Origin: Cercis canadensis
Taxonomy: Eukaryota; Streptophyta; Magnoliopsida; Fabales; Fabaceae
Length of the DNA stretch: 64,000 bases
Assembly: GCA_003255065.1 (NCBI GenBank)
Contig: QAOA01002865.1
Location: forward strand, 291,941 to 355,940
Direction of reading: 5' to 3'
Position numbers and translations under genes: made by a program. The first letter of the stretch is position 1, and the number at the start of each line of letters is the position of its first letter. This document shows, piece by piece, positions 21,553 to 33,115 of this stretch. The notes under the pieces were generated by a model, which was not told where the DNA came from, made no database searches, and saw nothing but the letters and a program-made list of their open reading frames with translations.

Positions 21553-22889
21553 GAGCTGATTTCGATCATTGGAAATCTAAAAGTTGTTGAGTCCATGATC
21601 TATTGCATGAAATGATCATAAGAAAGATGAAGGATTTAAGTGTTGGTTGTTTTGTGCATGAAGATGATCAATCAATCTCAAATCAAATAATTCGGTGTCT
21701 ATCCATAACAACCAATTTTTACAATGTGGTGATGAGTGTTGGCTACACAAGCATCAATTCTATTTATATTCTTCAAACAGGAAAACTTTCAAAATCTTTT
21801 GTCAATAAATTGGTCATTAAGTTCAAACTTTTGAAAGTACTGGATTTTGAAAGTGCTCCATTGGATTATATTTCTAACAATTTGGGGAATCTTTTTCACT
21901 TGAGGTATTTAAGCTTGAGGAAAACAGATGTACAAAGTCTTCCTAAATCCATTGGCAAGCTACAGAATTTAGAAACATTGGATCTAAGTAAAACACTAGT
22001 GTGTGAGTTACCAATTGAGATAAACAAGCTGACAAAGCTACGTCATCTTTTAGTTTACCATTATAACTTAAACACCAAATCTCTGTTAACCTTTGTAAGT
22101 GGGGCGCAAGTGAAACAAGGTAATAGATGCCTAAAGTCCCCACAAAAACTTTATGCTGTGAATGCAAATCTTGGTGGATTAGAGTTGATCATGGAGCCAA
22201 GACAGTTAAGGCAGTTAAGGGCTTTACGTTTAGATCATGTAAAGAGAGAATATGAAAATGTCCTATGTGCCTTAATAGAAGAGATGAAGCATCTTGAACC
22301 TCTTAACATTATTGCAATACCTGAAGATGAAATTATTAATTTGCAATTTATTTCATCTCCACCTCAACTTCGGAAACTCACCTTGGCTGGGTGCTTAGAG
22401 AAGTTGCCAAACTGGGTTCTAAAACTTCAATATGTTGTCAGGCTAACAACGGCTTTCTCTAAGTTAACCCATTGGAATCACTCAAAAATCTGCCAAATCT
22501 ATTGTGTCTCTGTTTATTGGATGATGCGTGCAGAGACTTTGCACTTTCAAGGAGGATTTCAAAAACTGAAGCTCCTGCGACTCCGAAGGCTAAAGAGATT
22601 GAATTCCATCATTATAGACAAAGGAGCTTTGCCAGTTCTTGAAGAATTTGAAATGCGGCACATTCCACAGTTGAAAGAGGTACTATCTGGCATCCACCAC
22701 TTGGAAAAGCTTCAACTTATAGAGTTTACTGATATGCCACAAGAATTCAACCAAAGCATTGATCCAGACGGAGGACAAATGTACTGGACCATCAAGCATG
22801 TGCCTTTGTTAAGGATTTTTTATAAGGTTGGCCCAAATTATTTTGATTAAGAAATTCGTACTATTCGTCGTCATTCAAGTCATAGTTAA
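21553..22889 (+). pseudogene. RPM1-like NLR, LRR half only (NLR copy 3)
   Basis: Similarity starts abruptly at the end of the winged-helix domain (GCTGATTTCGATCATTGG). The MHD motif is damaged (TGTTGAGTCCATGATC gives a stop in place of arginine). An open frame of roughly 410 codons then runs through the LRRs. Near 22470 a short deletion shifts the frame, and another near 22530 restores it, so about 20 residues (KLTHWNHSKICQ...) are foreign while the frame stays open. It ends at 22848-22850, about 13 codons before the family stop at 22887-22889. No CC or NB-ARC is present. Confidence 0.85.
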
Positions 22890-23758
22890 ATGGAGAATAC
22901 TTTAGCATCAATCAACTCTGAAATATCAAGGTACCCCTTTTCTCATACTAATTGTAAACTACTGCCACTACAAATGTTTAAAATTATAAATGTCATACTT
23001 CATTCATTCCTTATTTGGTGCACCATTCCCCAAATAAAGTAAATTCTTGGGGTCATCTTGCTTTAACCAAAGAAGATGAACCTCTTGATGAATGGAAGTC
23101 GTTTCTTGAGAGTGATTTTAGCTCTTGAAGAGTGGAAGTGGGGTCATCATCTTCTTCTTCTTGAGAGTGGTTTTAGCTCTCTTTCTATTTGTGATGTTTG
23201 TAGTATGTTGTGGGAGTTGCTCTGTAAGGCTATTAGACTTTAATTTCTTTTTTAAGACTCAAATTATGAATGTATTGTATTAATGTGACAATCTCTTAGT
23301 TGAATATTCTCTCGAGTGTAATTGCAATGCTTCAATGTTTTTTTTTTTCCTTGCATAATTGGTTTGTGTATGTCATTCTTTTTTGATTTGTTAGTCCACA
23401 ATTTTTGGTAGTTAAAATACAACTATTCTAGATAGTATGAACAACTTCTTGTGAGAAAGATTCTTGTGTTACAATCAATTTTGTTATGTGATGATCATGG
23501 TCTAGCAAGACTTAGCAATTATTGAATTAACCCCCATTGAAAAAGGACATGGTAGTACCTATATTAACTTCTATAAACTATGAGAAAATTTTCTCAAATA
23601 AATGTTTAATGAAACAGCAAAACTTAAACGACCCTCTTACATTGCTTCTGTATCAGGTTTAGTTAGCATATTGCTCTTGTATTTTCTCCTCAAAGTATGG
23701 TTTATGATTTGAAGATTATAGTCAATAAACCAACCGCATTTTTGGCTCCATTGAAAGC
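22890..23758 (+). repeat. NLR 3'-flank block F, copy 3, and start of block M
   Basis: Same landmarks as the other F copies, with part of the first 150 bases missing. Block M begins near 23715. Confidence 0.75.
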
Positions 23759-23860
23759 TTAGAAAACGTTGTCACGGACAGCAGCCATGCTTTCAATCTC
23801 TCCGGCGTGCAATTCTTTAACCCATTTCGCCATCAATGTCGTCAGACTCATATTCTCCAT
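23759..23860 (-). CDS. Micro-ORF of block M, copy B (33 codons)
   Basis: ATG to TAA on the minus strand: starts MENMSLTTLMAKWVKELHAG and ends VRDNVF. It has the same register as the 34-codon copy at 60871-60975, differing by one codon indel and a few substitutions. Local composition is richer in CG than the surroundings (CTCTCCGGCGTGCAATTC on the + strand). No known family. It may be a last exon or a fragment of a larger gene. Confidence 0.35.
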   Translation of the reverse strand: MENMSLTTLMAKWVKELHAGEIESMAAVRDNVF

Positions 23861-24461
23861 ATAAGATTTGGTGGATAAACTTTCTATACTTGAATTAATG
23901 TATCACTAAATGTTGGAAACTATTGGAAAGGCATATATATCCTATGAGGTAGATGACAAAGAAAAATCACAAACATATTCCAACTTTTTTAAAAAAAAAA
24001 AAAAATTCAAATGATTTTGATATAGAATTAGTTAAGTTTTTTTTTTTTTTTTTTTTNAGAAAAATGAAATGTGATAACTAAGCCAATATTTAGATTGAAG
24101 GCAATTAAGAATCTTGGCATATTATCATCACGTACAAAATCACTTAAGGTTAGGGTATAAGTACAAGAAAAGTTACATGAAAAGTGATTCTAATTAAGCA
24201 ACTGATGATATTTTTGGTACTTTTGGCTCGACAAGTCTTAAGAATAATTTTAGTATCACTTGACTATAAGTTATTGAGTATTTGTTTCTGTATGATGCAT
24301 TCAGACAAATATGTTGTATCTTATGATCATAAGAAAAGAAGAAAAAGAAATCTAATTTCATATCATAAAGTTGGAGGTTGTGGGAGCTAATTTTATTAGT
24401 TTTAAAGTTTGATAATTACTTATGTGATAACTTAAGAAATTTTGGGGTCAGTACTCAAGAT

Positions 24462-24519
<58 letters not shown>

Positions 24520-24570
24520 GAATACACTAAACTAGTGTAGAGGATGCACCTTTAATATTATTTAGAGAAG
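23861..24570 (+). repeat. Blocks M and L with a single-N join
   Basis: 23861-24056 matches 60976-61170 (poly-A, then poly-T). The N at 24057 ends a poly-T run. 24097-24570 matches 61206-61640 and includes a (TA)n run. An open frame at 24184-24390 is not conserved in the 61.3-kb copy. Confidence 0.65.
24464..24516. repeat. (TA)n microsatellite
   Basis: About 50 bases of TA dinucleotides. The paralogous place near 61565 has a poly-T run instead. Confidence 0.95.
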
Positions 24571-25712
24571 AATTTCATTCTTGTTTTATTTGTTAGTCCA
24601 CAATTTCTAGTAGTTAAGGGGCATTCAAAAAACTATTCTAGATAGTATGAACAACTTCTTATGAGAAAGATTAGTGTGTTACAATCAATTTTGTTATGTG
24701 ATGATCATGGTCTGAAAAGACTCACCAATTATTGAACTAGCCTTTGTTGGAAAAGGACATGGATGTACCCATATTAACTTCTATAAACTGTGAGAAAATT
24801 TCCTCAAATAAATGTTCAATGAAATAACAAAACTTAAACAACCATCTTAAATTTCCTCTACATCAGGTTTAGTTAGCATATTGCTCTTGTATTTTCTCCT
24901 CATAAACCATGGTTTATGATTTGAAGATTATAGTCAATAAACCAACCAAAGGCCACGAAGATTTTATCCCATAGAAGTATGATTGAATACTACATTTTGG
25001 CTCTATTGAAAGAATTTGATTAGAAATTGCACCATGATAAAAATAAAAAAGGTCAAAAGATGTATCAAGAGATTTGATAGAGAAGAAAATCTACATAATA
25101 TTTTTCTCTCAACCCTTACAACTAGTAAAGTATATTGGGTGGAATAAGTTCAAAGAGTAATTAGCATGGCATGGTTTTTCACATATTAACCAAGGATTTT
25201 CACTGAAAAATTACAATAGAAAAGTACTGTTTATGTGATCCAAAAACATGTGTTTAAGCAATCCTTTCCACATTAAGGGGTCAAATTGCATATGATTCAT
25301 TAACTAGGCCTTTCAAGTCGAACAATCCATCTCCATAGCCCACTTCAACACCTATATTTGACAATTTTTTTACCTATCATATGAGAAGCTAAACATCTAT
25401 ACAAAATTTGAAACTTTTTTAAAAGATCCTTGAATCAATTATGCAATAATTGCTTTTGTGAAAAGACTACTTATTATATAGATGAATATTTGTGATGATT
25501 AATACCTTGAAAATATTATGTTTTCGGATTTGACCCAAAGATGAAAATCAGGCAATAAATGGACTACTGATATTCACAAGATAAATTAATTTTGTAAAAA
25601 TTTCTTAGGATTCCACATACTCTTGAACGGGTCATTGAAATAGAACCATACAACTACCCTTACTGTTACTAAAATTCACTTTTCCAAAGAGCCTAGAGAA
25701 AAACTTCCATAG
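24571..25712 (+). repeat. NLR 3'-flank block F tail, orphan copy, and spacer
   Basis: From 24575 (TTTGTTAGTCCACAATTTCT) to about 25400 this follows the second half of block F, including CACATTAAGGGGTCAAATTG near 25270. No NLR body precedes it. From 25400 to 25712 it is AT-rich with nothing recognised. MAP65 would be expected here by comparison with 35.9-39.2 kb, but is absent. Confidence 0.65.
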
Positions 25713-25872
25713 AATTTGGATCAAAAGTCACTGATCACTAAATTGAGGCATCACTTGCAAACAAGGAGGCACGTGGTGCTGTTTGATGATAAAGGGAAAT
25801 TAGAATTTTGGGATGAGATTGAACTTTCTCTACCAAAATATAACAAAGGAAGTAGGATTATGATTACAAGAG
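25713..25872 (+). pseudogene. NB-ARC kinase-2 region relic 1
   Basis: Encodes DQKSLITKLRHHLQ, then HVVLFDD followed by KGKLEFWDEIELSLP and NKGSRIMIT. It covers the kinase-2 to RNBS-B stretch of the RPM1-like copies. The DDVW core has become DDKG, so the catalytic tryptophan context is lost. The frame is open across 50 codons but nothing else of the gene remains. A sister relic is at 39290-39425 with the same following sequence. Confidence 0.8.
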
Positions 25873-26279
25873 TATTGTTAGAAATCTCTCCTTGACTCTG
25901 AGCAATAATTCAAGTGGTCATACTGCCTAGCCTTTAAAGTTTGGGGAGATTCTAAGGACCCACAATCAAATCCTCATGTGCCTGTTTTAATGGTTGTGGT
26001 GTTATTATTGGCGACTTAAATATTTATGTTTTCTCATATGTGAGTTTCTTGAAAAAAATGTGTTTAATCTTAGTCATTTATTTTTAACTATCAAGATTAA
26101 TTATTTTTTACATCAATAATTGTTGTGTTGCCACATTATAGAGATATCATATACCTCTTTGGTATAGTAAAATCATATTGTAATGTAAATATTTTATCCC
26201 TAGCAAATAAAAAAAAAATCTTTTCTTGTTCATGGATTGGGCCTTTAAGTTACTGAGACAAAATTAAAAAAAATAGGGT
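25873..26279 (+). repeat. Spacer shared with 39426-39900
   Basis: Follows NB-ARC relic 1 and matches the sequence after relic 2 (GTGTTTAATCTTAG..., TCTTTTCTTGTTCATGGA, CAGCTTGGTT). Non-coding. Confidence 0.65.
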
Positions 26280-26496
26280 TTATTCAGCTTGGTTGAGTTA
26301 ACGCAGTGGTTTCTTCTCAACTCTGTGTATAGGACCGCCATAATGGAAGTCAATGTCCCTAATGATAGCATTATAGATAAATTTATTTACTTATTTATTT
26401 ATTTTCTCTTCCTTTTTTTTTTTCACCTTTGGTAGAATTCGTTTTGTCTCCTCTTCACTACAATTGCTTACAATATGATGTTTCTCACCTGTGTTA
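26280..26496 (+). promoter_or_regulatory. Orphan NLR promoter region joined to an NLR 3' flank
   Basis: Contains the upstream landmarks of the NLR copies: GGACCGCCATAATGGAAGTC near 26332, GTCTCCTCTTCACTACAATTG near 26447 and CACCTGTGTTA ending at 26496. Where the gene should follow, the sequence continues with AAATTCTTGAGTCATCTTC, which belongs in block F about 200 bases after an NLR stop codon. The gene between is missing. Confidence 0.7.
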
Positions 26497-28590
26497 CAAA
26501 TTCTTGAGTCATCTTCTTTAACCAAAGAAGATGAACCCCTTGATAAATGGAAGTCGTTTCTTGAGAGTGATTTTATCTCTTGAAGAGTGCAAGTGGGGTC
26601 ATCATCTTCTTCTTCTTGAGAGTGGTTTTAGCTCTCTTTCTATTTGTGATGTTTGTAGTATGTTGTGGGAGTTGCTCTGTATGGCTATTAGACTTTAATT
26701 TCTTTTATTAAGACCTCAAATTATGAATGTATTGTATTAATGTGACAATCTCTTTGCTGAATATTCTCTTAATTGCAATGCTTCAATGGTTTTTTTCTTC
26801 CTTGCATAATTGGTTTGTGTATTTCATTCTTTTTTGATTTGTTAGTCCACAATTTCTAGTAGTTAAGAGGCATTTAGACAACTATTCTAGATAGTATGAA
26901 CAACTTCTTAAGAGAAAGATTGCTTTGTATTACAATCAATTTTGTAATGTGATGATCATGGTCTGGCAAGACTTACTAATTATTGAACTAGCCTCTATTG
27001 GAAAAGGAGATAGTAGTACCTATATTAACTTCTATAAACTATGAGAAATTTCATTAGAAAAATGTTTAATGAAACTGCAAAACCTAAACTACCCTCATAA
27101 ATTGCTTCTGTATCAGATCTAGTTAGCATATTGATCCTATATTTTCTCCTCATAAACCATGGTTTATGATTTGAAGATTATAGTTAATAAACTGACCAAG
27201 GACCAGAAAGATTTAATCCAATAGAAGTATGACTGAATACTGCATTTTTTATCTACTGAAAGAATTTGATTAGAAATTGCACCATGATAAAAATAAAACG
27301 GGTCAAAAGAGATTTTGATAGAGAAGAAAATCTACATGATATTTTTTCTCTCCACCCTACAACGAATAATTTGCATGGCATGGTTTTTCGCATATTAACC
27401 AAGGATTATCATTGAAAAGTTACAGTAGAAAAGTACTGTTTATGTCATTCCTCAAGTTTCAAAAATATGTATTTATACAATCTTTGCCACATTGAGGGGT
27501 CAAATTAAAGCTCTACTACACTCCAGAAACATCATTCCTTCTTCTGTCTGCCCACTCTGCAACCAACAACCAGAAACCATTCCTCACTTGCTAAGAGATT
27601 GTCCTTTTACCAAACCTATATGGAGCAATATTCCTTTATGGAATGACTCAAAGGATTTTGTTCTTTGGCTTTAGAACAACAGTTTGAATTCTGACATCTC
27701 TTCTAAAGGTGTTCCTGCGGGTACCTTTTTGCTTACTTATGTTGCAGTATTTGGTATAGCAGAAACAAACTTATTTTTGAAAACCAGACTTTCTCAATCA
27801 CAAACATTCTCTCCTTTGCTCTGGGTAGAGCAGCTGAATTTGTCCATCTTAATCCCCTTCACGTCTCAGCTTCTCAATCCACTGAAATTCAGATCAGATG
27901 GCATCCACCCCCCTTAAACTGGTTCAAACTAAATACAGATGGTTTAGCATTAACAAATCCAGGTGCCTTAGGTGCAGGTGGAGTAATAATGGATCATGAA
28001 GAGAATTGGATTTCTAGTTTCTCAAAAAAAAGTGGGATTCGGTTCACCAAACTTGGCTGAGCTTTGGGCAATTACAGAAGGAATTACTTTAGCTACTTAG
28101 TTGCATATATCAAATTTGATTATAGAAGTAGATTCAACTTATATTGTTAGCATGCTAGGAGGAGAAAGTGTTCCTAATCACCATTATCACTCATTGATTG
28201 TTTGTTGCAGGGATCTCCTTCAGAAGATACCCCATTCTAAGATCCACCATGTCTATAGGGAAGCAAATGGTTGTGCAGATGCTTAAAGCAGCCCAACTCA
28301 TGACTTCCAACTTTGAAATTTTTGATCACCCCCCTCCTTTTGTTCAACCTGTATTATTTTCGGATAAAAGAGGAGTTTGTCTACCTAGGATTGTTAGTTA
28401 TCCTATGAGGGGTGTTATCCCTGCTCTTTGTCTGTAATTTTGGGATTTCTTCTTGTACTTTGCTCTTGTCTTTAATGAATTTCTTTCTTACCAAAAAAAA
28501 AGGGGGTCAAATTGCATATGATTCATTGACTAGGCCTTTCAAGTCGAACAAACCATCTTCATAGTCCACTTCAACTTGAGTTCGAAGAAT
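26497..28590 (+). repeat. NLR 3'-flank block F, copy without its gene, split by a LINE
   Basis: 26500-27506 and 28503-28590 together follow the order of block F in other units. A 5'-truncated LINE lies between the two parts. Non-coding. Confidence 0.75.
27507..28502 (+). mobile_element. 5'-truncated LINE with zinc-binding and RNase H regions
   Basis: Non-LTR retrotransposon 3' end. It opens in the reverse-transcriptase zinc-binding domain (VCPLCNQQPETIPHLLRDC, a CxxC...HxxxxC pattern). An RNase H domain follows, with LNTDG near 27935, AELWAI near 28053, IEVDS near 28125 and REANGCAD near 28260, which supply the expected acidic residues. It ends in poly-A (28493-28501). The target duplication is GGGGTCAAATT at 27496-27506 and 28503-28513. 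The frame breaks between the zinc-binding and RNase H parts, in an A run near 28027, and at a TAG near 28096, so it is inactive. Truncation at the 5' end is usual for LINEs. Confidence 0.85.
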
Positions 28591-28658
28591 TACCCCTTGT
28601 AGAATATGTGCATTTGCATAAAAACTTATTTACAAAAAATTATATGGTAAGAGGAGCC

Positions 28659-29203
28659 CTAGCTTCCCTTGGAATCAGAATCATTTTTAGAAAGAGCAAC
28701 ACAGGTCACTGGAATTATGTTATTCACCCTCCCACTTTCTCTGCGTCCCTTTGAACCTGAGGTTCCATAATGGCTTGAAGGAGTAAGCATTCAACGCCCC
28801 ATTAGGTGTTCCAATTGTGGTATTGCCATTAGTGCTCTGACCCAGAGGCTTCTTTGATGCAGACCTTGAACCAAAGAGTGCCTCTTTTTCTACAGCAAGT
28901 TGTTCCTGCGGCCTTTTCTGCTCCTGTTGGCATAATAAGTACCCACAGTTCTTCAAAAGCAAAAAAAAATGGTATTTACCCTTCATGAAAATGATGATAC
29001 AAATATTAAATACCATCTATAGCTCTCCATGTTGATAAATTTCAATTACATTAACATAAAATATAACCCTAATGAACTAGAAAGAAACTTGAAAGCATTA
29101 TTTACCCTTTCATATTCATCTAGCCACTTTTCCTCCTCAGCTGCGAATTTCCATTTCTCTACCTTATCCAAGATATCCCTCCTACTTAGAGCTTGCTCTT
29201 CGG

Positions 29204-29234
<31 letters not shown>

Positions 29235-29275
29235 CTTTCTNGGAGCAAATCAGACAAATCAATACTACCTATAAA
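28659..29275 (-). pseudogene. MAP65 fragment 1: last exon joined to an internal exon
   Basis: The minus strand carries the C-terminal exon of a MAP65/PRC1/Ase1-family microtubule cross-linker: EQKRPQEQLAVEKEALFGSR, KKPLGQSTNGNTTIGTPNG, with a frameshift after that. The expected stop context lies near 28659. Upstream, the exon encoding KAEEQALSRRDILDKVEKW and AAEEEKWLDEYE is at about 29100-29215, then a long poly-T and an N at 29241. The 1.0 kb present between these exons in the 45-46 kb copy is missing here. Not functional. Confidence 0.85.
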
Positions 29276-29603
29276 GGCATTAAATGATACACTGGGTTAG
29301 AAGACCTTCAAGGCACAAGGTTATTTAAAGAAAAATACAAGATCATTCCAAAAAGATCAACAATCTATAGAGTAAACATAAAAGTTTGAGAGGTCAAGAT
29401 TACGAAAATAAAGACAGGTTTAAACACTGGCATGCACTTCTAAGAGAATAATGTAAATTTTTAATAGTACTCTAGGATCCATGAGGGAAAAGTTTGAGTT
29501 TTCCACAATTCCAATGTGTATTCAACTTGAAAGAGTTTCTAGTAACAACACTTCTAGAAACAACAGACATAGAAGCTTCACAGAGCATTCGTGTGATTAA
29601 TAT
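29276..29603 (+). repeat. Block G, copy joined to NLR copy 4
   Basis: Matches 32676-33000 and 2950-3190 up to GTGTGATTAATATA. There it is fused to the LRR sequence of NLR copy 4. The fusion keeps one reading frame open from 29494 across the junction, by chance. Confidence 0.7.
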
Positions 29604-30792
29604 ACGATGTGCTGATGAGCTGATGAGCGTTGGCCACAAAAACATCCGTTCTATTTATATTTTTAAAGCAAGAAAACTTCCAAAATCTTTTGTCAGTAAA
29701 TTGGCCACTAAGTTCAGGCTTTTGAAAGTATTGGATTTTGAAGGTGTTTCATTGGATTATATTTCTGACAATTTGGGGAGTCTTTTTCACTTGAGGTTTT
29801 TAAGCTTGAGGAAAACAGGTGCACAAAGTCTTCATAAATCCATTGGCAAGCTACAAAATTTAGAAACATTAGATCTAAGAGAAACAATGGTGTGTGAGTT
29901 ACCAATTGAGATAAAGAAGCAGACGAAGCTACATCATCTTTTAGTTTACCATTTGAACTACAACACAAAATCTCTTTTAACCTTTCGAAGTGGGGCGAAA
30001 GTGAAACAAGGTATTGGTTGTCTAAAGTCCCTACAAGAGCTTTATGCTGTGGGGGCAAATCTTGGTGGATTAGACTTGATCATGGAGCTAAGACAGTTAA
30101 GACAGTTAAGGGCTTTAGGTTTAGACCATGTAAGAAGAGAATATGGAAATGACTTATGTTCCTTAATAGAAGAGATGAAGCATCTTGAATCTCTTGGTAT
30201 TAGTGCAATAGCTGAAGATGAAATCATTGATTTGCAATATATTTCATCTCCGCCTCAACTTCGGAGACTCTACTTGGCTGGGTGCTTAGAGAAGTTGCCA
30301 AACTGGGTTCTAAAACTTCAATATCTCATCAAACTAATGATGACTTTCTCGAAGTTAACAGTTGACCCACTGGAATCACTGAAAAATCTGCAAAATCTGT
30401 CGGTTCTCTGTTTTTGGGATGATGCGTATGATGGGGAGACTTTGCACTTTCAAGGAGGATTTCAAAAACTTACGCTCCTGCAACTCCAAAAGCTGAAGAG
30501 ATTGAATTCCATCATTATAGACAAAGGAGCTTTGCCAGTTCTTGAACTATTTGAAATGTGGCACATTCCGCAGTTGAAGGAGGTAGCATCTGGCATCCAC
30601 CACTTGGAAAAGCTTCAACTTATGGAGTTTACTGATATGCCAAAAGAATTCTACCAAAGCATTGATCCAGACAGAGGACAAATTTACTGGACCATCAAGC
30701 ATGTGCCTTTATTAAGGATTTATGATAAGGTTGGCTCAAATTATTTTGATCGTAAAGTCCGTACTATTCGTCGTCATTCAACTCATAGTTAA
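29604..30792 (+). pseudogene. RPM1-like NLR, LRR-only remnant with intact frame (NLR copy 4)
   Basis: Begins at ATGTGCTGATGAGC (MSVGHKNIRSIYIF in frame) and stays open to the family stop at 30792, giving about 390 codons of pure LRR. Typical repeats are FRLLKVLDFEG, LFHLRFLSLRKTG, LQNLETLDLRET and LEKLPNWVLKLQYL. CC, NB-ARC and MHD parts are absent because block G is joined directly upstream. No NLR promoter precedes it. If transcribed from another start it could make an LRR-only protein; otherwise it is a 5'-truncated pseudogene. Confidence 0.85.
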
Positions 30793-32148
30793 ATGGAGAA
30801 TGATTTCGCATCAACCAACTCTGAAATATCAAGGTACCTCTTTCCTCTTACTAATTGTAAACTACTACTACAACAAATGTTTAAAATTATAAATGCAACC
30901 TTCATATAAAATACTGCTACCTATCTCATCTTGCGTATTGATATTTTGCTATGAACTGATAGGTTTCCTCTGTCAATATTGGTGCAAGTTCAGATTCTCC
31001 AAGTAGCTTTTCACAACAAAGCCATACTTCATTCCTTATTTGGTGCACCATTCCCCATATAAAGTAAATTCTTGGGGTCCTCTTGCTTTAAAGAAAGAAT
31101 ATGAACCTCTTGATGAATGGAAGGGGTTTCTTGAGAGTGATTTTAGCTCTTGAAAAATGGAAGTGGGGTCATCATCTTGTTCTTCTTGGAGTGATTTTAT
31201 CTCTCTTTCTATTTGTGATGTTTGTAGTAGGTTGTGGGAGTTGCTCTGTAAGGCTATAAGACTTCAATTTCTGTTTTTAAGACCTCAAATTATGAATCTG
31301 CTGTATTAATGTCACAATCTCTTTGCTGAATATTCTTTCTGATGTAATTGCAATGCTTCCATGTTGTTTTTTTTCGTTTTTTTCCTTGCATAATTGGTTT
31401 GTGTATTTCATTCCTTTTTATTTGTTAGTCCACAATTTCTAGAAGTTAAGTGGCATTCAGACAAATATTCTAGATAGTATGAACAACTTCTTATGAGAAA
31501 GATTATTGTATTACAATCAATTTTGTTATGTGATGTTCATGGTCTGGCAAGACTTTCCAATTATTGAACTAGCCTCTAATGGAAAAGGACATTGTAGTAC
31601 CTATATTAACTTCTATAAATTGAAAAAAATTTCTCAAATAAATGTTCAATGAAACTTAAATGACCCTCTTAGTTAGCATATTGCTCTTGAATTTTCTCCT
31701 CATAAATCATGGTTTATGATTTGAAGAATATAGTTAATAAACCAACCAAGGGCTAGGAAGATTTTATCCCATAAAAATATGACTGAATATTGCATTTTGG
31801 CTTTATTGAAAGAATTCAATTAGAAATTGTACCATGATAAAAATAAAAAGGGTCAAAAGATGTATCAAGAGATTTGATAGAGAAGAAAATTTACATGATA
31901 TTTTTTTCCAAACCCTTACAACTAGTAAAGTATATTGGGTGGAATAAGTTCAACAAGTAATCTGCATGACATGGTTTTTCACATATGAACCAAGGATTGT
32001 CATTGAAAGGTTGCAGTAGAAAGGTACTGTTTATGTGATTCCTCAAGTTCCAAAAACATATATTTATGTAATTTTTGCCACATTAAGGGGTCAAATTGCA
32101 TATGATTTATTGACTAGGCCTTTCAAGTCGAACAATCCATCTCATAGT
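30793..32148 (+). repeat. NLR 3'-flank block F, copy 4
   Basis: Full-length F copy ending near GTCGAACAATCCATCT, where MAP65 fragment 2 begins. No gene. Confidence 0.8.
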
Positions 32149-32640
32149 CCAATTGTGGTATTGCCATTAGTGCTCTGACCCAGAGGCTTCTTTGTTGCAG
32201 ACCTTGAACCAAAGAGTGCCTCTGTTTCTACAGCAAGTTGTTCCTGCGGCCTTTTCTGCTCCTGATGGCATAACCATAAATCAACAAATTTCGCATAGTA
32301 AAAAGTACCCACAGTTCTTGAAAAGCAAAAAAAATGGTATTTACCCTTCATGAAAATGATGATACGTACAAATATTAAATACCATCTATAGCTCTCCATG
32401 TTGATAAATTTCAATTGCATTAACATAAAATATAACCCTAATGAACTAGAAAGAAACTTAAAAGCATTATTTACCCTTTCATATTCATCTAGCCACTTTT
32501 CCTCCTTAGCTGCGAATTTCCATTTCTCTACCTTATACAAGATATCCTTCCTGCTTAGACCTTGCTCTTTGGCTTTTTTTTTTTTTATTATTATTATTAT
32601 TTGATCATCCATGATCTGGACCAAATCAGACAAATCAATA
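32149..32640 (-). pseudogene. MAP65 fragment 2
   Basis: Shorter version of fragment 1. The last exon keeps only EQKRPQEQLAVETEALFGSR and KKPLGQSTNGNTTIG before block F cuts in at 32149. The internal exon with LSRKDILYKVEKWKF, AAKEEKWLDEYE and MDDQI lies at about 32470-32625. An expanded T/ATT run near 32575-32600 sits inside that exon (KK stretch). The same intervening kilobase is missing as in fragment 1, so the two share an ancestor. Confidence 0.85.
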
Positions 32641-33110
32641 CTATCTATAAAGGCATTAAATGATACACTGGATTAGAAGACCTTCAAGGCACAAGGTTAT
32701 TTAAAGAAAAATACAAGATCATTCCAAAAAGATCAACAATCTATAGAGTAAACAAAAAAGTTTGAGAGGTCAAGATTACGAAAATAAAGACAGGTTTAAA
32801 CACTGGCATGCAATTCTAAGAGAGTAATGTAAATTTTTAATAGTACTCTAGGATCCATGATGGAAAATTTTGAGTTTTCCAAAATTCCAATGTGTATTCA
32901 ATTTGAAAGAGTTTCTAGTAATAACGCTTCTAGAAACAACAAACATAGAAGCTTCACACAGTATTCGTGTGATTAATATACATATTTGATATGAAACACT
33001 AAATAATTTTAATATAATCATAAGAAATACTTTGTTGAATTGATATGAAACACTAAATACATCTAATATAATTATAAGAAATATGAAGCATCAAGTGTGT
33101 CAAGTAGTTC
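32641..33110 (+). repeat. Block G, copy before LTR insertion
   Basis: Matches 2941-3310 and 29276-29603. It continues into block H after the LTR element at 33116-34500. Confidence 0.7.
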
Positions 33111-33115
33111 ATTAC

